Source: Gnetum montanum
Taxonomy: Eukaryota > Streptophyta > Gnetopsida > Gnetales > Gnetaceae
Direction of reading: 5' to 3'
NCBI GenBank assembly: GCA_015680685.1
Contig: MNCI01004659.1
Span: 171,853-235,852 of the forward strand
Length of the DNA: 64,000 bases
In this document: piece after piece, positions 58,830 through 64,000 of the stretch
Layout of the letters: the number at the start of each line of letters is the position of its first letter
Numbering within the stretch: position 1 is the first letter of the stretch
Notes under the pieces: generated by a model
What the model saw: the letters and a program-made list of their open reading frames with translations, nothing else
Databases searched by the model: none
What the model was told of the DNA's origin: nothing
Made by a program: the position numbers and the translations under genes

Positions 58830-59484
58830 GGAAGCCTAATGTATGCGTAGGTCTGCACTAGACCTAACATTGCATTTGTTATGGGAATGTTGGACATATA
58901 TCAAAGTAATCTAAGCATTCACCATTGGAGGGTTGCAAAGAAGGTGATGAGATACCTTCAAGATACAAAAGATTACATGCTTATGTATAGATGAACTAAC
59001 AATCTGGAGATGATTGGCTACTCTAATTTAGACTTTGCTAGCTATGTTGATTCAAGGAAATCAACATCATGTTATGTTTTTATGCTAGTAGAGGAGCTAT
59101 ATCCTAAAGGAGTGGAAAGAAAAATTTCGTTGCTACTTTCATAATGAAGGCAGAGTTCGCTTCTTATTTTGAGGCTACTTCACATTGTGTATGATTGAAG
59201 AGTTTTATGTCATGCCTTAGAATTGTAGATTCTATCTCTAGGCCATTAAGAATATTTTGTGACAATTCAACTACTACCTTTATGGCTAAGAATAATAAGA
59301 GTGGTAGTTGAAGTAAACACATCGACATAAAGTACTTAGCCATAAGGAAATGTATTAAGGAAAAGAAAGTGGTCATTGAGCATATAAGTACTAAATTGAT
59401 TATGGCTAATCCTTTGACAAAAGGAATGCTACCAAAGCTATTTAAGGATCATGTAGTTCAAATGGAACTTGGTTCCATAATGTA
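58830..59484 (+). pseudogene. F RNase H and pol C-terminus
   Basis: Blocks SLMYAXVCTRPNIAF (58836-58875), YSNLDFASYVDSRKST (59020-59068), KAEFASYFEAT (59150-59180), IFCDNSTT (59250-59275), SKHIDIKYLAIR (59312-59345), and the terminal LTKGMLPKLFKDHV before the stop at about 59482-59484. This is the usual end of plant copia pol. Frames change at least twice. Confidence 0.8.
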
Positions 59485-59773
59485 ATTTGTTTGTATGTAC
59501 AATTTTACAGTCTTAATGAAACTCTTATTTAGTTGTGATGTTTTTCATATTCAATTTGTGCATACAATTAATAGAGAAAATTCACATAGGGTAAGAACTA
59601 GAATAAACATTAGGTTTACTCATAAAGTTTGATTACCAAATAAGGAATTAAGTTTGAGAAATAATATATTGTAATACATGGAAGATAATATTTACATTTA
59701 GAGGAACTATCACCATGATTCATGTATTTATTTCTTGAAAGCTGGGTTTGATAAATATTGGGTTAAATATGAA

Positions 59774-59788
59774 GACCAAGTGGAAGAA
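59774..59788 (+). promoter_or_regulatory. F polypurine tract
   Basis: GACCAAGTGGAAGAA directly before the LTR, close to the AAGTGGGAGAA tract of many plant copia elements. Confidence 0.75.
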
Positions 59789-60331
59789 TGTAACTTTTTA
59801 TGTGTTATGGAAATTTTTAATGTAACCATTTACACATTATAGAAAGTTTCAATGTAACCATTTACACGTTATGGTAAAAAAATAGTTTTAGGGTAATCGT
59901 TTACTTGTTATGGAAAGGTTCAATTATAACATTTACGTGTTATGGAAAATAAACGATTTCAAAATTGAAACCAACTAATTTTTTTGTAACAATTTTCATA
60001 AGAATGGTCTCATTTAATCCTTGGTAACTAATTTTTTCTGGCCTATAATAATTTCTTGATGGAAGAATAAATGGTACTAGAAGGAATAAAACTCACAACA
60101 ATGTTATAGTTTTGGTCTCTGTCACAAATACTCAGAGTTTGTATACATCATCATTGTTGAGTGTTAGTGTGATAGAAGAATCCAAAATACTCTCTAAACA
60201 TGTTCATGCAATCCAAATGAGAGCATCAATGGCTAAAGGTTAATTTTCAATTTATTTCTAAATTTTAGTGATTTTGTGCAATTTGGTTAGATGCACATTT
60301 TAATCAATGTTTTACATTAAATTTTATTACA
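59789..60331 (+). repeat. F 3' LTR (543 bp) with tandem repeats
   Basis: It matches the 5' LTR over its length. The TAACCATTTACRYGTTATGG-type units lie in 59789-59960 and one extra unit accounts for most of the length difference. Confidence 0.9.
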
Positions 60332-60336
60332 CTATA

Positions 60337-62640
60337 CTCATCTAGATGAGTATGTTCTAGACTTCACCTTCATCCTACACTAGAATGAACAGATGCAATG
60401 GAGGAACATGGAAGGCAACATTGTGTTGCCACCTAATCTATTAGTTCTTGCGATGCTACTTGACACTCGCATGAAATTGGGTATTGCACAACTCAATGCT
60501 GAATACATTGTGTAGGATCATGACTATCGGGATTATCATCCCACTAAGGCACAACAGAAGAAAGATTGGCATTTGGAGGCTTGCTATGAGACGTTAAAGA
60601 AAAAACAATTCACAAACCCTTTATTCCTACTAAGCCAAAAAGACATAGAGGATCCCTTCTTGATGGGTTCTTAATACATTGACTTACCTCCCCTCTTATT
60701 TGATGAAGGGGGTCTTAACCAAAATTTATGATCCATTGTAAATAATCCTAGTTCAGGGAAGAATGGGTCCCATGACCATGTGGGCTCCAAAGAAGGAAGT
60801 CAAGGTAGGAACCAAGACAAGCATCATGATAAAGATAAGCATGTTGATCATGATCATCACTAAGAAAGAGGGAGTAGTAGGCATCATTCTTGTACTAGTC
60901 CTCCTTCCTCTTCATCTTCATCATTCTCATCTTCTTCCTACTCTAGCTCCAATCGAGCCATAGGGGACACAACCATGATGGAGGTGATTGACAAAACAAA
61001 GATGATCGTAGGACCTACCAAAATAGTAGAGACCCAGGGCATGGTCAATCAAGGAAGGCCTACCACTAGGAAAGGAACAACAGGGGGCATCATAAGCATC
61101 ATGGCCATCACAAGGGCTATGACTATGATGAGCCTTTGCTTACAACCAGAAACATTCTAAACATTGCAAAGGCCATGAGAATTCCAATGAGATAGGTGAA
61201 AGATAGTTAAATCAAATGGTTGGATAGTAATGATATCCCCAAGTTCAAAGGGGCATACAACTTTGATTCAAAAAATCATCACCAACCCTTTCATAATGCT
61301 TATTTATTACACAACATGGAAAACAAATCGCAAAAATTAAAGCTATTCCTTAGGACACTCATCAAGGAGGCTAAAATTTGGTACCAATCTTTAGAACTAG
61401 AATCAATCAAATGATGGAGCACGATGCTTGAACTCTTCAATGACAAGTATCAAATGTACTCCCAAGTATCTAATCTAAGGAAGTAGATCTAAGGGTGGAG
61501 ACAAGGAACATATGAATTCTTGGATGCAACCATGGGTAGATATTACTCTCTATTTCACAAATGCCCAAGCCATGTCTTTTCTCAATGAGAGCAACTCTAC
61601 CATATCATAGATCGACTCTAAATAACAACAAGGAGAACTCTTAGAGTCTATGCCTAATGGAGACTTTATGAACTAAGGGTCCATTAGTTCCAAAGGTTGA
61701 TTAAGCATGTGGTCAAAGAAGAAGGAGAATTTAGAAAAAAGAAAAGTGTGAAAGAGTACAATCGAGACCCTTTCATCCATAAAAGGAAGGTCCAGTTTTA
61801 TGAAAACAAGGAGGAGGCACCACTTGATAAAGTGGTACAACATAAGACCTTTCTAATATAAAAATCTATTTCTAAAATATTAGCTAAGGTAGACAAAATG
61901 TAGGACTCTTTGGATGAGAATTTTCAAACTACCCTTAGAATTGCAAAAGAGTTTAAAGAGTAAAGTAGTGGTCATGATCAAAGAAAAATGAAGGAAGTTG
62001 AACATGCTCATCAAAGGGATAAGGGCAAAGCTAGTGCCATTGAAGAGGTTGCAAAGTTTGAAACAAATGATGATGGTGGATGTAACATTTGCCAATAAGA
62101 ACATCCTAAGGGATGTTGCCCCATTATGTCACACTTGTAGGAATCTAGGGTGTACACTCTAAATCCTAGATTGGCGAGAAGGCAAGCAGCCAAGAGATTG
62201 CCTTATCCTCAAGGTAGCTACAGGCAGTTCCATCAACAAGCTTATTATTCAAGTGAAGCTCCACCTCAACTTCATGAGCAATACCAATAGTGCTAGCACG
62301 CATAGTTCTGGGGGATGCCACCACCAAGGTAGTAGTACCCTTACTAGTAGCCAAATCCATATGGATACTATGTTCAATAACCCATTTCTCTATGTGACTC
62401 TTTCAATCATGCCTCTTTCTAACACCACCACTACCCTCTTAAGTATAAAAGAGATCAATCTCCTAAAGGGGAATCCCCATTTCCTTTCTACCCTCCTCAT
62501 CCTTTTGCACCTATACCTCCACCCTCAACTCAGTTGCCACCAACTCCATCCATGTAGGGCAAAATTCCAACCTAACTGTAGCAAAGAAATGCCACAAGGG
62601 TTGTTAACTTACAATTAGCTCCCCAACTAAGTGTTTTAGA
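60337..62640 (+). pseudogene. Element G gag, segment 2
   Basis: It resumes with YTHLDEYVLDFTFILH (60336-60385), as in C gag. It continues through WRNMEGNIVLPP, a His/Asp/Ser-rich stretch (60760-60960), the core block with LELFNDKYQMYSQVSNLRK (61428-61480), the REGEFRKK-type helical region, a zinc-knuckle-like CNICQxEHPKGCC (62083-62120), RLPYPQGSYRQFHQ (62196-62235), and a Pro-rich tail to about 62600. Numerous in-frame stops, mostly TAG or TGA at Gln, Trp or Arg positions of relatives. Confidence 0.8.
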
Positions 62641-62859
62641 GAATAAGCCCTATAAAAAACCTTTCTTTTAAACAAACAGTCCTTCTAAGCCCTCAAAGAC
62701 ACACACCAGTAGCTAATGATCCTACTTCTCCTTCATCCTTTGCAATACCATTCAAAACGCCTTCAAACCAAACACCTCCCAAGGTGCTTACTATAATGTT
62801 GACCCATGTGATTGTTGATTTGATAAAAGATGGCTAACTTCTTTAAAAAAATGATCTAA

Positions 62860-63290
62860 TCTTGGGAGTCCCCTAATTTACTTGCAAATTAGTGGGAATG
62901 ATCCTTGTAAGGCTCTTTTGCACTCATGTTATAGTGTCATTTTAATATCTCATCAAATGTACAAAGCCTAGAACCTACCTCCTCTCAAGAAGAGCAACAT
63001 TTATCTTGAGTTACCAAATCAATCCATCATTGTTCCCTTAGGATTAGTGGAGGAAATTATGACCATTATCTATGGATGTTCCTATCCTACTGACTTCTTA
63101 GTTATTTGTGTAGATAATTACAAGGGGGAGTTTCCAATTATCATGAGAAGGACTTGGTTGAGCATAATGAGCACAACTAGGAATTAGATACCTCTACTTG
63201 AAAATTTTCAAGAAAAATAATTTTGAAAACATTGAGATGAAGCACATTCCATGCATTGCATATAGTGACACATGGTGCCACTATGTGCAA
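62860..63290 (+). pseudogene. Element G protease, active site lost
   Basis: GSPLIYLQISGNDPCKALL leads to HSC at 62921-62929, where A and C have the catalytic DSG. LPPLKKSNIYLELPNQSIIV, PLGLVEEIM and FPIIMRRTWL follow in the usual order. The changed triad means no protease activity. Confidence 0.8.
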
Positions 63291-63790
63291 AAATTATGGA
63301 TAGTGAAAAGTACAATAATCATAGCATGCAGGTAGTATGTAGATGTTACAAAAATCCAAAGGTGCCTACACATAGTAGCCACAAAATAGGAGGACACCTA
63401 GTGGCTGACATTTGAACCTAAAAGTAGCTTAACTTTGTGCATGGAACAAACTAAGAGCCTTACAAGTGCCAACATCAAAGGCATGAACGAGATGGAGCAA
63501 ATCCATCGCCAACTCTTCAATGAACCTCATGACACTAATTAGGAATAGTTGGAAATCCCTGAAAGTATTAAATAGGATCCCCTTGAGTTAAAAAATTTAC
63601 CAGTTAGAATGGAATATGCTTTTCTGAAAAATGATAGCCCAATTATTATAAATGCCAACCTTGCTCCTACATAGAAAAAGAAGCTGTTGGAGTTGATCAA
63701 CAAATAACCAACAACCTTTTCTTGGTCACATCCTAAACTAACTGGAATTGATCCTAGGATATGTCAGCATCACATCTACACAAATTCCTC
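63291..63790 (+). pseudogene. Element G protease-RT linker
   Basis: It matches the C linker: TLCMEQTKSLTSANIKGM, LEIPESIK, then PKLTGIDPRICQHHIYTNSS just before RT. No catalytic motif; the segment is non-enzymatic in relatives. Confidence 0.65.
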
Positions 63791-64000
63791 CATAAAACCA
63801 AAGAGGTAACCACAGTGGCAGTTGCACCCAAAGTTGAAGAAGATCATCCAGGAGAAGATTGAACAACTCCTCAAGGCGGGGTTCATCTATTCCATTATGT
63901 ATAGCAAGTGGGTTAGCCTAATTATGATAGTGCCAAAGAAAGGTGGAAATGGAGGGTCTACATTGACTTCAAGCTGTTGAACATGGTAACATACAAGGAT
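63791..64000 (+). pseudogene. Element G reverse transcriptase, first blocks (runs off window)
   Basis: HPKLKKIIQEKIEQLLKAGF, then SKWVSLIMIVPKKGG, aligns with the start of C RT. A frameshift follows the GG before the VxxDFxLLN block. The catalytic box would lie outside the window. Confidence 0.78.

Larger units (their letters stand above)
54146..60331 (+). mobile_element. Element F: Ty1/copia retrotransposon, gag not recognisable
   Basis: 6,186 bp inserted in G gag and flanked by perfect CTATA (54141-54145 and 60332-60336). LTRs TGTAAC...TTACA of 531 and 543 bp. Internal order protease, integrase, reverse transcriptase, RNase H, which defines Ty1/copia. The primer site is an initiator-Met type. 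All domains carry stops. Confidence 0.93.
53059..64000 (+). mobile_element. Element G: Ty3/gypsy retrotransposon, continues beyond right edge, split by copia element F
   Basis: Plus-strand 5' LTR, tRNA-Asp primer site, gag interrupted by F, protease with lost active site, then the first RT block at the window edge. Gag is closest to A and C in layout (N-terminal YTHLDEYVLDFTFILH as in C). The 3' LTR would lie outside the window. Confidence 0.85.

Overview
The window reads as nuclear DNA of a seed plant with a large, repeat-rich genome. The short host gene at the left edge has plant-style introns. Almost everything else is nested LTR retrotransposons in advanced decay, mostly still paired rather than reduced to solo LTRs. 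A gymnosperm is a reasonable guess, but nothing here fixes the species. No bacterial operon, rRNA, tRNA or CRISPR feature is visible.

Layout. (1) Positions 1-2745: the first two coding exons, on the minus strand, of an uncharacterised plant membrane-protein gene with its promoter. The rest of the gene lies to the left of the window. (2) 2746-8732: Ty3/gypsy element 'A' (minus), with gag and protease but with reverse transcriptase, RNase H and integrase deleted. (3) 8733-10386: a TTAAAATGGATG minisatellite, a LINE-like scrap and a diverged duplication. (4) 10387-53058: an old plus-strand gypsy element 'D', split by a solo LTR and by three copies (B1, B2, B3) of one family. B2 is itself split by element 'C', the only one in the window with a full gag-protease-RT-RNaseH-integrase frame. 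(5) 53059-64000: another gypsy element 'G' (plus), entering pol at the right edge and split by a Ty1/copia element 'F' (54146-60331).

Insertion order was read from 5-bp target duplications. B2 is flanked by GTAAG, B3 by AGGAA, C by GTAGT and F by CTATA, all perfect. B1 (GGGAT/AGGAT), A (TTAGT/TTACT) and the solo LTR (AATTT/ACTTT) each have one mismatch. All gypsy elements share a primer-binding site matching the 3' end of plant tRNA-Asp, LTRs running from TGATGA to CTCATCA, and related gag proteins. This fits the non-chromovirus (Tat/Athila-like) branch.

The most interesting content is the B family. All three copies carry gag (777-795 codons) and a second long reading frame (ORF2, up to about 914-927 codons) and have no pol between their LTRs. 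ORF2 begins directly at a splice-acceptor-like AG preceded by TACTAAC. An LTR-like GATATC array lies about 0.55 kb upstream. B shares its tRNA primer site, LTR ends and the region before the polypurine tract with C, so a C-like element probably supplied its enzymes in trans. All copies here are dead: decay is mainly C-to-T and G-to-A change, giving in-frame stops and lost catalytic residues.
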